A stretch of DNA of 64,000 bases. It comes from Deltaproteobacteria bacterium. GTDB taxonomy: Bacteria > Desulfobacterota > Desulfobacteria > Desulfobacterales > UBA5852. The DNA lies in NCBI GenBank assembly GCA_020444045.1, contig JAHLLS010000004.1, positions 216,485 through 280,484 on the forward strand, in the 5' to 3' direction. How positions within the stretch are numbered: the first letter of the stretch is position 1; each line of letters opens with the position of its first letter. Made by a program: the position numbers and the translations under genes. Positions 8,519 through 16,497 of the stretch are shown here, piece by piece. Below the pieces are notes generated by a model. That model was not told the DNA's origin. It saw only the letters and a program-made list of their open reading frames with translations, and made no database searches.

Positions 8519-9711
8519 TGTTCATCGATTTTTTTTATACCCTCAAGGATAGCGGGGTGCCGGTCAGTCCGACCGCCTTTTTAACCCTGCACCGCGCGCT
8601 CAAGACCGGGTTGATCGGATCGTTGTCCGATTTCTACACGGCCGGCCGGTCCATCCTGGTCAAAAGTGAGCGCTATTTCGATCGCTACGACCAGGTGTTT
8701 GCCCATACGTTTGCCGGGGCCGAGCTGCCTGATCTGGAAGGCCTGGAACTCGATGAGATGGCCCGGGGCCTGCTGGAGGAATGGCTGCGCAACCCCCGGG
8801 AAATGGCCGATGCATTGGGCATTGACGAAGCGGAATTGCAGCGGCTGACCCCCGAAGAGTTGCTGGACTATTTCAAGGCGCGCCTCAAGGATCAGGACGG
8901 GGAACACCACGGTGGCAACCGCTGGATCGGCACCGGCGGGACATCGCCGGTCGGTCACTCCGGTTACCATCCGGGCGGGATGCGGGTGGGCGGTGTCTCC
9001 CGCAACAAGTCCGCCGTAAAGGTGGCCCTGGACCGCCGCTATCGGGACTACTCCCTGAGCGGTCCGTTGAAGGCCTCCATGATGAACGAGGCCCTCAAAC
9101 GCCTGCGGCACCTCGTGCCGACAGGCCCGCGGGACCAGGTCAACGTGGATGCCACCATCTACCAGACCATGAAAAACGGGGGCGAGATCGAGATCGTTTT
9201 CGACCGGGATTTGAAGGATCGCCTGAAGGTGATCCTGGCCATCGACAATGGCGGCTGGTCCATGGATCCTTATGTTCAAATGGTCCAGACCCTTTTCGAT
9301 TACGCCCGGGCCCAGTTCAAGGATCTCAAGACGTTTTATTTCCACAACACGGTTTATGATGCCCTGTGGAAAGACCCGTCACGCTACAAGCAGCCCGTTC
9401 GGCTGGAGGAGTTGACCCGCTACGATCCCGCCACCCGGCTGGTGCTGGTGGGGGATGCCAGCATGGCGCCCTATGAACTGATGGCCCGTGAAGGGTCGAT
9501 CTATATTCAGGAGCGTAGCGGCGACCCCAGCCTGCGCCGGCTGCAGCTGCTGGCCGAAACCTTTGACAAAGCCGTCTGGCTGAATCCGGTGCCCCAATCC
9601 CGCTGGGACTATACCCAGACCATCAGTATCATCCGCGACATCTTTCCCATGTTTGAATTGTCCATCGATGGGCTCGAAAACATGGTCGCCCACCTTATGT
9701 CGAAGCCTTAG
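8518..9711 (+). CDS. CoxE-like VWA-domain protein partner of MoxR
   Basis: 397-residue protein of the CoxE-like VWA type. A helical N-terminal half (about 1-170) with a Gly-rich linker (HHGGNRWIGTGGTSPVGHSG) is followed by a C-terminal von Willebrand A fold. The MIDAS strand reads VILAIDNGGWSMDP, where the usual DxSxS is degenerate (DNGGWS). The conserved late segments are RLVLVGDASMAPYEL and WLNPVPQSRWDYTQTI. With the coupled MoxR ATPase it probably forms a metal-insertion or enzyme-activation machine, as CoxD/CoxE do for CO dehydrogenase. No target enzyme gene is adjacent. Its stop codon lies at the edge of a large palindromic repeat. Confidence 0.85.
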   Translation: MFIDFFYTLKDSGVPVSPTAFLTLHRALKTGLIGSLSDFYTAGRSILVKSERYFDRYDQVFAHTFAGAELPDLEGLELDEMARGLLEEWLRNPREMADALGIDEAELQRLTPEELLDYFKARLKDQDGEHHGGNRWIGTGGTSPVGHSGYHPGGMRVGGVSRNKSAVKVALDRRYRDYSLSGPLKASMMNEALKRLRHLVPTGPRDQVNVDATIYQTMKNGGEIEIVFDRDLKDRLKVILAIDNGGWSMDPYVQMVQTLFDYARAQFKDLKTFYFHNTVYDALWKDPSRYKQPVRLEELTRYDPATRLVLVGDASMAPYELMAREGSIYIQERSGDPSLRRLQLLAETFDKAVWLNPVPQSRWDYTQTISIIRDIFPMFELSIDGLENMVAHLMSKP

Positions 9712-9855
9712 GGCCGGCCCACGGCGAGCATCTTTTGGCCCCATGCGGCGTTCTCGCCGTTTGTCGATCCTCGACGTAGCCGAGCTACGCCTGCGGTCGC
9801 CAAAGCGGCTGCGGCCTTGCCTGGAACCAAAATCTACCCGCCGTGAACCGGCCCT
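9710..9855. repeat. Large palindromic intergenic repeat, copy 1
   Basis: The outer arms agggccggcccacggcg (9710-9726) and cgccgtgaaccggccct (9839-9855) pair with only two mismatches or wobbles. The inner core runs ttttggcccc, ggcgttctcgcc, cgtagccgagctacg, ggaaccaaaat and recurs at 13399-13541 with roughly 80% identity by eye. The left arm includes the stop codon of the CoxE-like gene. It sits between convergent genes. Confidence 0.85.
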
Positions 9856-9888
9856 CTGGCGGCGGGTGCCTTTGGTTTCCAACGTACA

Positions 9889-10010
9889 GACGGATTCGTA
9901 AACCGTTCGAGATCAAGGCTTGGGCCTTCCGAGAAGCGAGGCGTACATCGGTACGCCGCAGTGCCGAGGGAGGCGCGTAACGCCGATATCGAACGGTTTA
10001 CGAATCCGTC
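9889..10010. repeat. Second type of long palindromic element
   Basis: A perfect 22-bp terminal inverted repeat (gacggattcgtaaaccgttc plus ga, 9889-9910; complement 9989-10010) encloses about 78 bases. An inner hairpin ggcgtac/gtacgcc lies at 9940-9957. The right arm ends inside the tatD stop codon. It lies 33 bases from palindromic repeat copy 1 but is unrelated in sequence. There is no U-tract. It could be a bidirectional transcription boundary or a non-autonomous mobile palindrome. Confidence 0.85.
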
Positions 10011-10785
10011 ACAGGCCGTAGAGGCGGCAGGTGTTCTGCCAGGTAATTTCGGCCATGGCGGCCGGGTCGGTTTGTCGGATTTCAGCCACTTTGAGCAAGA
10101 CGGATTTGACAAAGGCCGGCTCGTTGCGGCGGGCACGGTTGCGCTCCGGGGCTGGGGTGAGGTAAGGGGCATCGGTTTCCACCAGGAGGCGGTCATCGGG
10201 TATCTGGGGCACCAGATCCCGCAAGGCCCGGCCCCGCTGTTTCATGGTGACGATGCCCGTGATGCCGATATGCAGCCCCAGGTCGAGATAGGCGGTCATT
10301 TCCCTGGAGCTGCCGCTGAAACAATGGACAACGCCCCGCAGCGGGGCAGGCCCGGACGATTTAAGCATTTCCAGAAAGCGCCCGTTGCTGTCGCGCTCAT
10401 GAAAAATCAGGGGCAAGTCCAGCCGGGCGGCGATATCCAGTTGACGTTCGAACCATTTTTCCTGAACCTCGCGGGGGGAATACATCCGGTTGAAATCCAG
10501 GCCGGTCTCGCCCCAGGCGCAGACCTTGTCGTGTTTCGCGAGATCGATCAGCTCTTCCAACACCGCTTCCGAGCATTGCGCCGCGTCGTGGGGATGGATG
10601 CCGACGGAAGCATAGACGCCGGGCTGAGTCTCCGCAATCCGGATGGCCTTCCGGGCGGTCTGGGGGTTGATGCCCACCACCATGAAACCCGTGACACCGG
10701 CCTCGCGGGCACGGCTCAGCACCTCTTCCCGGTCGGGCTGATAACTTTTGTCGTCCAGATGGCAGTGGCTGTCGAACAGTCGCAT
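10009..10785 (-). CDS. tatD: TatD family metal-dependent hydrolase
   Basis: 258-residue TatD-type TIM-barrel hydrolase, related to 3'-5' exonuclease and D-aminoacyl-tRNA deacylase-like enzymes acting in the cytoplasm. Metal ligands are visible as FDSHCHLD (residues 3-10), WGETGLDF with the bridging Glu, LIFHERD, VVHCFSG and ETDAPYL. The ATG at 10785 starts the conserved MRLFDSHCH; the frame is open to 10899, but that extension is not family-like. It stands alone and converges on the MoxR-VWA operon across the two palindromic elements. Confidence 0.92.
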   Translation of the reverse strand: MRLFDSHCHLDDKSYQPDREEVLSRAREAGVTGFMVVGINPQTARKAIRIAETQPGVYASVGIHPHDAAQCSEAVLEELIDLAKHDKVCAWGETGLDFNRMYSPREVQEKWFERQLDIAARLDLPLIFHERDSNGRFLEMLKSSGPAPLRGVVHCFSGSSREMTAYLDLGLHIGITGIVTMKQRGRALRDLVPQIPDDRLLVETDAPYLTPAPERNRARRNEPAFVKSVLLKVAEIRQTDPAAMAEITWQNTCRLYGL

Positions 10786-11090
10786 ATGGTTGCCCCATAT
10801 CCTTTCTAATAGAATGCCCATGCCCTTTAGCATTCCCGCTGGAAGGGATGCAAGGGGACTTTTGGGGGATAATATTGGGGTTGCCAACAATGACCTCAAG
10901 CGCTATGGTAACTTCTTTTTTTGAGTTATGGCTCGATTGTTGACCGTACGGACTGATCTTGGGCAAGTGATGCCGATTCTGCCGCCGGTCGGACCTGTCC
11001 GGTTAGAAAGCGGGTACCGCAGGAATGATATGCTGAAAAATCTATCGATCATCCGATAGCGGGTGATGAATACACGATGTGGAGGTCACC
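10786..11090. other. Divergent intergenic region tatD / nfnA
   Basis: 305 bases with no gene. A short palindrome tatcg-atcatc-cgata lies at about 11042-11057, about 35 bp before the nfnA start. No strong sigma-70 promoter was found by eye, and no sequence fits -24/-12 spacing. It presumably carries the nfnAB promoter. Confidence 0.45.
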
Positions 11091-11921
11091 ATGTTCAAAA
11101 TCGTCAAACGGGAAGAAATGTCGGAAGGCACGGTTGTTCTCAATGAAATCGAGGCGCCGTTAATCGCCCGGAAAGCCAAACCGGGCCAGTTTGTTATCAT
11201 CAAAGCCACCGAAGACGGCGAACGTATCCCGCTGACCATGGCGGAGACGGACCCGGAGAAGGGCACCATTACCATCATTTACATGGTTGTCGGCAAATCC
11301 ACGGCGCTTTTTAAAACGCTGCAGGTCGGCGATGGGTACCAGGATGTGATCGGCCCCCTGGGCAAACCCACTCATCTTGAAAAAGTAGGCACGGTGGTCT
11401 GTGTTGGCGGCGGCACCGGCGTGGCGGTTCTGCATCCCATCACTCGGGCTCTGAAAGAGGTGGGCAACCGCGTTATCTGTATTATCGGCGCCCGTTCCAA
11501 GAACCTGCTGATCCTGGAAGATAAAATGAGGGCGGCCTCCCACGAACTGCACGTCTGCACCGACGACGGCTCCTATGGCCACCACGGATTTGTGACGGAG
11601 GTCCTGAAAGAGGTGCTGGAAAAGGAAGACGTCAAACTGGCGGTGGCCATCGGTCCGGTTCCCATGATGAAGTTCGTTTCCCTGATCACCAAGGAAAAAG
11701 AGGTCAAGACCATCGTTAGCTTGAACCCCATCATGGTGGACGGCACCGGCATGTGCGGCGGCTGCCGGGTCAGCATTGGCGGCAAGAATAAATTCGCCTG
11801 TGTCGACGGGCCGGAATTCGATGGCCACCAAGTGGATTATGACGAACTCATGCAGCGCCTGCAGGCCTACTGCGAGGATGAAAAGGCCTGTCACGATGGT
11901 TTCTGCAAAATAAGATCCTGA
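11091..11921 (+). CDS. nfnA: NfnA: FAD/[2Fe-2S] subunit of NADH-dependent ferredoxin:NADP+ oxidoreductase
   Basis: 276-residue FNR-fold protein. The N-terminal FAD-binding barrel includes KPGQFVIIKATEDGERIPLTMAE split around its RxPL-type motif. It is followed by the pyridine-nucleotide domain VVCVGGGTGVAVLHPI. A C-terminal [2Fe-2S] cluster motif GMCGGCRVSIGGKNKFACVDGP carries the Cys ligands. It is also called sulfide dehydrogenase beta or ferredoxin-NADP reductase alpha. With NfnB it bifurcates electrons between NADPH, NADH and ferredoxin in anaerobes. The ATG at 11091 follows GGAGG at 11081-11085; an in-frame ATG at 11079 lies within that site. Confidence 0.93.
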   Translation: MFKIVKREEMSEGTVVLNEIEAPLIARKAKPGQFVIIKATEDGERIPLTMAETDPEKGTITIIYMVVGKSTALFKTLQVGDGYQDVIGPLGKPTHLEKVGTVVCVGGGTGVAVLHPITRALKEVGNRVICIIGARSKNLLILEDKMRAASHELHVCTDDGSYGHHGFVTEVLKEVLEKEDVKLAVAIGPVPMMKFVSLITKEKEVKTIVSLNPIMVDGTGMCGGCRVSIGGKNKFACVDGPEFDGHQVDYDELMQRLQAYCEDEKACHDGFCKIRS

Positions 11922-11977
11922 GATTTTTTTCGAACAAGCAGCGGCTTTACGTATTTTAATATTGGAGGCGTTTTATC

Positions 11978-13399
11978 ATGTCGACCCAGTCAGAAAAACC
12001 AGCAAAGAAAAAGAGCATACCACGGGCCGCGATGCCCGAACAGGCACCGGAGGTCCGGCGCCGCAATTTTGAAGAAGTCCCCCTGGGCTACACCAAGGAA
12101 ATGGCCATGGCCGAGGCGTCCCGCTGCCTGCAGTGCAAAAAACCGGCCTGTGTCGAGGGATGCCCGGTGAGTGTGGATATCCCCGGTTTTATCAAGCTGA
12201 TCAAAGAGGGCGATTTCACCGGTGCCATCCGTAATTTGTGGACCAAGAACGCCTTGCCGGCGGTCTGCGGGCGGGTCTGTCCCCAGGAAATCCAGTGTGA
12301 AGGCCAGTGCATCCTGGCCAAAAAAGGGGAGGCCGTGGCGATCGGCAATCTGGAGCGCTTTGCCGCGGATTACGAGCGCGCCCACGGTACCGGTGCCCTA
12401 CCCCCCAGATCCGAGCTGACCGGTAAAAAAGTGGCCGTGGTGGGCTCCGGCCCGTCGAGCCTGACCGTGGCCGGCGATCTCATTGTCAAAGGCCACGCCG
12501 TCACCGTGCTGGAAGCCTTTCACAAGCCCGGCGGCGTGCTTGTCTACGGGATTCCGGAGTTTCGTTTGCCAAAAGAGATCGTTGCCCAGGAAATCAATTT
12601 TCTGGAACGCCAGGGCGCCGAGGTCCAGTGCAATGCCGTGGTGGGCCGCACGGTGAGTATCGATGAATTGTTCGAGGACGGGTATGATGCGGTTTACCTG
12701 GGTGTCGGGGCCGGACTGCCCCGCTTTCTGAATGTGCCCGGCGAGAACCTGATCGGCATCTTGTCCGCCAACGAGTACCTGACCCGGGCCAACCTGATGA
12801 AGGCCTATCTCTTCCCCAAAGTGGACACTCCCATTCCGCACGGCAAAAACGTGGTGGTGCTGGGTGCCGGCAACGTGGCCATGGATTCCGCCCGCACGGC
12901 CATGCGCCTGGGCGCCGAAAGCGTCAAGATCGTATACCGGCGGTCGCGCGAGGAAATGCCGGCCCGGACGGCGGAAATTCACCATGCCGAAGAGGAAGGC
13001 ATCGAAATGTTTTTGCTGACCGCCCCCACCCGTTTCACGGGGAATGACAAGGGGCGCCTCACCGGCATGGAATGCCTCCAGATGGAACTGGGCGAGCCGG
13101 ATGAATCGGGCCGGCGGCGGCCGGTGGCCAAGGAAGGCTCGGAATTTCATATGGATTGCGACCTGGCCATCATTGCGGTAGGGTCCGGTGCCAACCCTTT
13201 GCTGACCCAGTCGACGCCCGATTTGAAACTGAATCAATGGGGCTATATCATGACCGATCTGGAAACCGGCAAGACCAGCAAAAAAGGCGTCTGGGCCGGG
13301 GGTGACATCGTGACCGGTGCGGCAACGGTTATTCTGGCCATGGGGGCCGGGCGCAAGGCGGCCGACTCCATGCATGATTATCTCACCTGGGGCTGGTAG
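11978..13399 (+). CDS. nfnB: NfnB: FAD / 2x[4Fe-4S] subunit (GltD-like)
   Basis: 473-residue flavoprotein homologous to the glutamate synthase small subunit. The N-terminal cluster domain carries CLQCKKPACVEGCPVSVDIP (about 48-67) and CGRVCPQEIQCEGQC (about 95-109), giving the two [4Fe-4S] centres. The FAD Rossmann motif VAVVGSGPSSLTVAGDL and the NAD(P)H motif VVVLGAGNVAMDSARTA follow. The C-terminal GVWAGGDIVTGAATVILAM is the second FAD contact. The adjacent nfnA identifies it as Nfn rather than glutamate synthase, since no gltB is present. Start ATG 11978 follows TTGGAGGCG. The stop abuts palindromic repeat copy 2. Confidence 0.93.
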   Translation: MSTQSEKPAKKKSIPRAAMPEQAPEVRRRNFEEVPLGYTKEMAMAEASRCLQCKKPACVEGCPVSVDIPGFIKLIKEGDFTGAIRNLWTKNALPAVCGRVCPQEIQCEGQCILAKKGEAVAIGNLERFAADYERAHGTGALPPRSELTGKKVAVVGSGPSSLTVAGDLIVKGHAVTVLEAFHKPGGVLVYGIPEFRLPKEIVAQEINFLERQGAEVQCNAVVGRTVSIDELFEDGYDAVYLGVGAGLPRFLNVPGENLIGILSANEYLTRANLMKAYLFPKVDTPIPHGKNVVVLGAGNVAMDSARTAMRLGAESVKIVYRRSREEMPARTAEIHHAEEEGIEMFLLTAPTRFTGNDKGRLTGMECLQMELGEPDESGRRRPVAKEGSEFHMDCDLAIIAVGSGANPLLTQSTPDLKLNQWGYIMTDLETGKTSKKGVWAGGDIVTGAATVILAMGAGRKAADSMHDYLTWGW

Positions 13400-13541
13400 T
13401 CGTCTGCGGGAAGGGGCGCCTTTTGGCCCCTGCCGGCGTTCTCGCCTCCTGTGCGTCCTCGGCGTAGCGCCGCTACGCCTGCGGTTCCCAGTCGCCTGCG
13501 GCCTTGGCAGGAACCAAAATTCACCCCTTCCTGCAGACGAC
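13399..13541. repeat. Large palindromic intergenic repeat, copy 2
   Basis: The outer arms gtcgtctgcgggaagggg (13399-13416) and ccccttcctgcagacgac (13524-13541) pair except for one wobble. The core ttttggcccc...ggcgttctcgcc...gtagcgccgctac...ggaaccaaaat matches copy 1 (9710-9855). The arm sequences differ entirely from copy 1, yet both sets are self-complementary. As in copy 1, it begins at the stop codon of a rightward gene (nfnB) and faces a leftward gene. Confidence 0.85.
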
Positions 13542-13580
13542 GCGAGTGGGAAGGGGGCTTTTTTGGGGGATGGGTTCTTA

Positions 13581-13623
13581 AAAAAACAAACCGCCTGGCC
13601 AGGGCCGGACGGCTTGTTTTTTT
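13581..13623. terminator. Bidirectional rho-independent terminator
   Basis: aaaacaaaccg (13583-13593) pairs with cggcttgtttt (13610-13620), with one wobble. A T-run follows on the plus strand, and an A-run precedes it (a T-run on the minus strand). It serves both the convergent nfnAB operon and the molybdopterin oxidoreductase operon. Confidence 0.8.
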
Positions 13624-13641
13624 AGAGAAGACAAACGGATG

Positions 13642-16470
13642 CTACGCGGTGATTTTCTCAACCCGTGTTTTGATATACTTCAGCAGGGGGGTGCCCCCCA
13701 TATCCTCCGTCATATTGGGCTTCTGAATCCCCGGCGGGTTCTTGCCGCCGAATTGGGGGAATTTGGGGTCGCCTTCCAGGCCGCGCTTGTGGCCGAAACC
13801 CCCAGCCGCCCCCAGAATTCCCGGCATGATGTCCCAGGTGGGGTGGGCCTTGATTTCCACCTCGCCCCAGGGGGACTTCAACCGGACGAGATCGCCTTCC
13901 TCGATCTGTAAATCATGGGCGTCCATCTTGTTGATCCACAGGGCGTTGGTGCCGTTGGCTTTCATCAGGCTATAGTTATTGAAGGTGGAGGAGTGCTCGT
14001 GCCCGAAGACCCTGAAGTTACCGAAGTGGAACGGGTAGGTTGCATCGGTGGCCAGATCCGGAGGGCCGTCATGATGATTGGGCAGCGGATCGACACCTTT
14101 CTCCTGAGCGACCGGGTTTACGAAATTGTACTTGCCGGTCTTGGTGTTGCCGGATGAGCCATAGCCGTCCGGCGGATTGAGGGAGCCCCATTCCTTGTAT
14201 TTGTAGTAGGCGGCCTTGTCGGTGACGACGTAACCCTGTTCCTTGAGCTGGTCCAGGGTGCAGGGCAGTCCCCGTAGCTGGTTCGCGAAAGCTTCCTCAA
14301 TATTTTTCCATGGAAAATGCTTCTCCAGGCCCATCCGGCGGGCCAGCTCCATGGTGATCCAGTACATGGGTTTGGATTCAAACAGCGGCCTCACCACCTC
14401 CGCCCAGTAGCTGATCTGGGCTTCGTAGAGCCAATCGGGTTTGATCTGGCTTTGTTCCAGCCAGGTGCTGTCCGGCAGGACCACATCGCACAGCAGGGCC
14501 GTGTCGCACATGAAGGCGTCGATGCAGACCTTGAATTTCATTTTTTCGATGGCTTCCGTGATGGCGGCCTGATTGCCCCAACTCAACACCGGATCGCCGA
14601 AATAGCAGATCATGCCGTCCATTTTTCCGGATTCCACGTCATCCAGCAGATAGGCGGGGGCCCAACCGGCCCACATGCGCAATTTGTCCAGTTTCGGCGC
14701 ACTCCCCTTGGGTGGTTTTTCCTGGCCTTCGCCCCAGGCCGGCTTCAGCTTGCGCTTGAACGGCAGGGACGGGCCGCCGGGGGCATCGAAGGTGCCGCAC
14801 AGCGCGTTCAGGGCCTGCAGGGCGGCGGTGGCATACATGCCGTTGGGTACCTGGGCCAAACCGGTCCAGGACATGGCCCCCTTGGCCGTGGCCTTGGCAA
14901 ATTCCAAGGCAATCCGTTCGATGGTCTCGGCGGGCACGCCGCTGATTCGTGAGGCCCAGAGAGGGGTTTTGGGCAGATCGTCGTCTTCGCCCATGACCCG
15001 TTTTTTGAAATCCTCGAAACCGGAGGTCCAGTTGGAAACGAATTCTTTGTCGTAGAGACCGTTTTTGATGATGACGTGGCACATGGCCAAGGCGACGGCC
15101 GCGTCGGTGGAGGGCTTGATGGGGATCCATTCGGTTGCCAGGGCAGCGGTTTCCGAGCGTCGCGGATCCAGGACCACCAGCTTGGCGCCGCGGTCCACAG
15201 CGGCTTTCAACTGGGCGGTTTTGCGCTGGCCGTAGGAGGTGATCACTTCGTTCATGCCGAAATGCAGGATGTAATCCGCTTCCTGGTAATTGATCCAGGG
15301 CCGTTTATCGCTCAGATTGTGCTCGTTGGACATGCGGTTGGCATTGTCGCACATGGGTCGGTGGGTGGTCTTGGGACACCCCAGGTGGTCGAACAGGGCT
15401 TCATGGACCCAGTTGGCGAAATCGTTGCCGCGCATATAGCCGATTTTGGTGGGATCATAGGCTTTGAAATCGGTGACCACCTTGTCCAGGGCTTCATCCC
15501 AGGAGGCTTTGCGGAAGCGGCCGTTTTCCTTGATCAGGGGCGCCTTGAGGCGATAGGCGGAGTAGACATGGTGTTTGGCATTGCCGCCTTTGATGCACAG
15601 CCGTCCCCCGCCCTTGATATCGCCTTGCAGTCCGCCCGTGGACATGAGCACCCCATCCTTGGTCTTGGCGGTCATGCCGCACAGGGCGCCGCAGGCGTAG
15701 CAGTGGGTGGGGATGGTGCGGGGCGGTGCCGGTTCGATGGTCCCGGGTTTGAGCAGAAACGATTCGGTCGCCAGGGGCAGGGCTTCCAGGGCCTTGGCCA
15801 CGGCGACCAGGTCGGCGGCGGGATCGGAGGGGAACACCGTCTCCGGGGGGACGGAGGCCAGATGGGTCAGAAACAAATACCCCAGGGTGAATTCGGCCAG
15901 CGCCTTGTAAAATCCCGATTGATCGGAAAAATGGAGTACCGCGCAAAACTCGGTCCGCCAGGCCATGTGTCGGCGTCCGAAATCGGACCGGACCTCTGCC
16001 ACCGAGAGATCGCCGGCGGCCTCCCGGCGATTCATTTCCGCCAGGAAGTCGAACTCAACCGAGATGTGGTCCTCGGGTTCGGGATAGTCCGGATCCTTGT
16101 GAAGCTTTTGCTTGCGGAGACTCTCGCGCATTTGAAACAGGGGTTCCCCATAAAGCGTGGGCTCCCGGTCGACATAAAAGGATTCGTAGGGCAAAACCGG
16201 GCTCTTGCCGGCATTGAGAAACAGGTCCGCGTATTCAAACCGTAAGGCTTGGTAGGTATCGACACCGGCACTGTCCATAAAATCGAACAGGGCTTTGGTG
16301 CCACGGGCCATTTCTTTGGTGTACAGGGTTTCAGAAACCTCCTTGAGATCCCGCAAAAAGGTATCCGTTTTCATGGCTTTGAAAAGCGCTTCGGAAATTT
16401 CATCGGCGAAAACGGTTGCTAAAAACCGTTGGATAATAAATTTGGCGGTTGCCAGTTGTTTTACGTCCAT
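13642..16470 (-). CDS. TorD-type chaperone fused to molybdopterin oxidoreductase
   Basis: 942 residues with two parts. Residues about 1-230 form an all-helical TorD/DmsD/NarJ-type domain with the family signature PEPEDHISVEFDFLAEM (about 131-146) and YADLFLNAGKSPVLPYES. After a short linker comes a DMSO-reductase-family catalytic subunit. Its [4Fe-4S] motif is C257-x2-C260-x3-C264-x27-C292, and a candidate Mo-ligand cysteine is C374 (THRPMCDNANR). Molybdopterin-site segments include LVVLDPRRSETA and HFGMNEVITSYGQ. The C-terminal MopB-type domain includes FGNFRVFGHEHSSTFN. There is no Tat signal, so the enzyme should be cytoplasmic. The usual arrangement is two separate proteins. The ATG at 16470 follows GGAGAAAACG; the extension to 16482 is an upstream TTG. 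The substrate is unknown. Confidence 0.88.
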   Translation of the reverse strand: MDVKQLATAKFIIQRFLATVFADEISEALFKAMKTDTFLRDLKEVSETLYTKEMARGTKALFDFMDSAGVDTYQALRFEYADLFLNAGKSPVLPYESFYVDREPTLYGEPLFQMRESLRKQKLHKDPDYPEPEDHISVEFDFLAEMNRREAAGDLSVAEVRSDFGRRHMAWRTEFCAVLHFSDQSGFYKALAEFTLGYLFLTHLASVPPETVFPSDPAADLVAVAKALEALPLATESFLLKPGTIEPAPPRTIPTHCYACGALCGMTAKTKDGVLMSTGGLQGDIKGGGRLCIKGGNAKHHVYSAYRLKAPLIKENGRFRKASWDEALDKVVTDFKAYDPTKIGYMRGNDFANWVHEALFDHLGCPKTTHRPMCDNANRMSNEHNLSDKRPWINYQEADYILHFGMNEVITSYGQRKTAQLKAAVDRGAKLVVLDPRRSETAALATEWIPIKPSTDAAVALAMCHVIIKNGLYDKEFVSNWTSGFEDFKKRVMGEDDDLPKTPLWASRISGVPAETIERIALEFAKATAKGAMSWTGLAQVPNGMYATAALQALNALCGTFDAPGGPSLPFKRKLKPAWGEGQEKPPKGSAPKLDKLRMWAGWAPAYLLDDVESGKMDGMICYFGDPVLSWGNQAAITEAIEKMKFKVCIDAFMCDTALLCDVVLPDSTWLEQSQIKPDWLYEAQISYWAEVVRPLFESKPMYWITMELARRMGLEKHFPWKNIEEAFANQLRGLPCTLDQLKEQGYVVTDKAAYYKYKEWGSLNPPDGYGSSGNTKTGKYNFVNPVAQEKGVDPLPNHHDGPPDLATDATYPFHFGNFRVFGHEHSSTFNNYSLMKANGTNALWINKMDAHDLQIEEGDLVRLKSPWGEVEIKAHPTWDIMPGILGAAGGFGHKRGLEGDPKFPQFGGKNPPGIQKPNMTEDMGGTPLLKYIKTRVEKITA

Positions 16471-16497
16471 CGTTTTCTCCAATCCAGGGGTAATGGC

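Noticed and set aside
10940..10980. Possible -24/-12 promoter before nfnA
   Set aside because: A GG is present, but GC does not fall 10 bases later, so the spacing fails.
9710..13541. Palindromic repeats as a CRISPR array
   Set aside because: Only two copies, 3.5 kb apart, with no regular spacers and no cas genes.
15076..16245. 389-codon open frame antisense to the chaperone-oxidoreductase fusion
   Set aside because: It is a Gly-rich shadow product and overlaps sequence with clear TorD and molybdopterin motifs.
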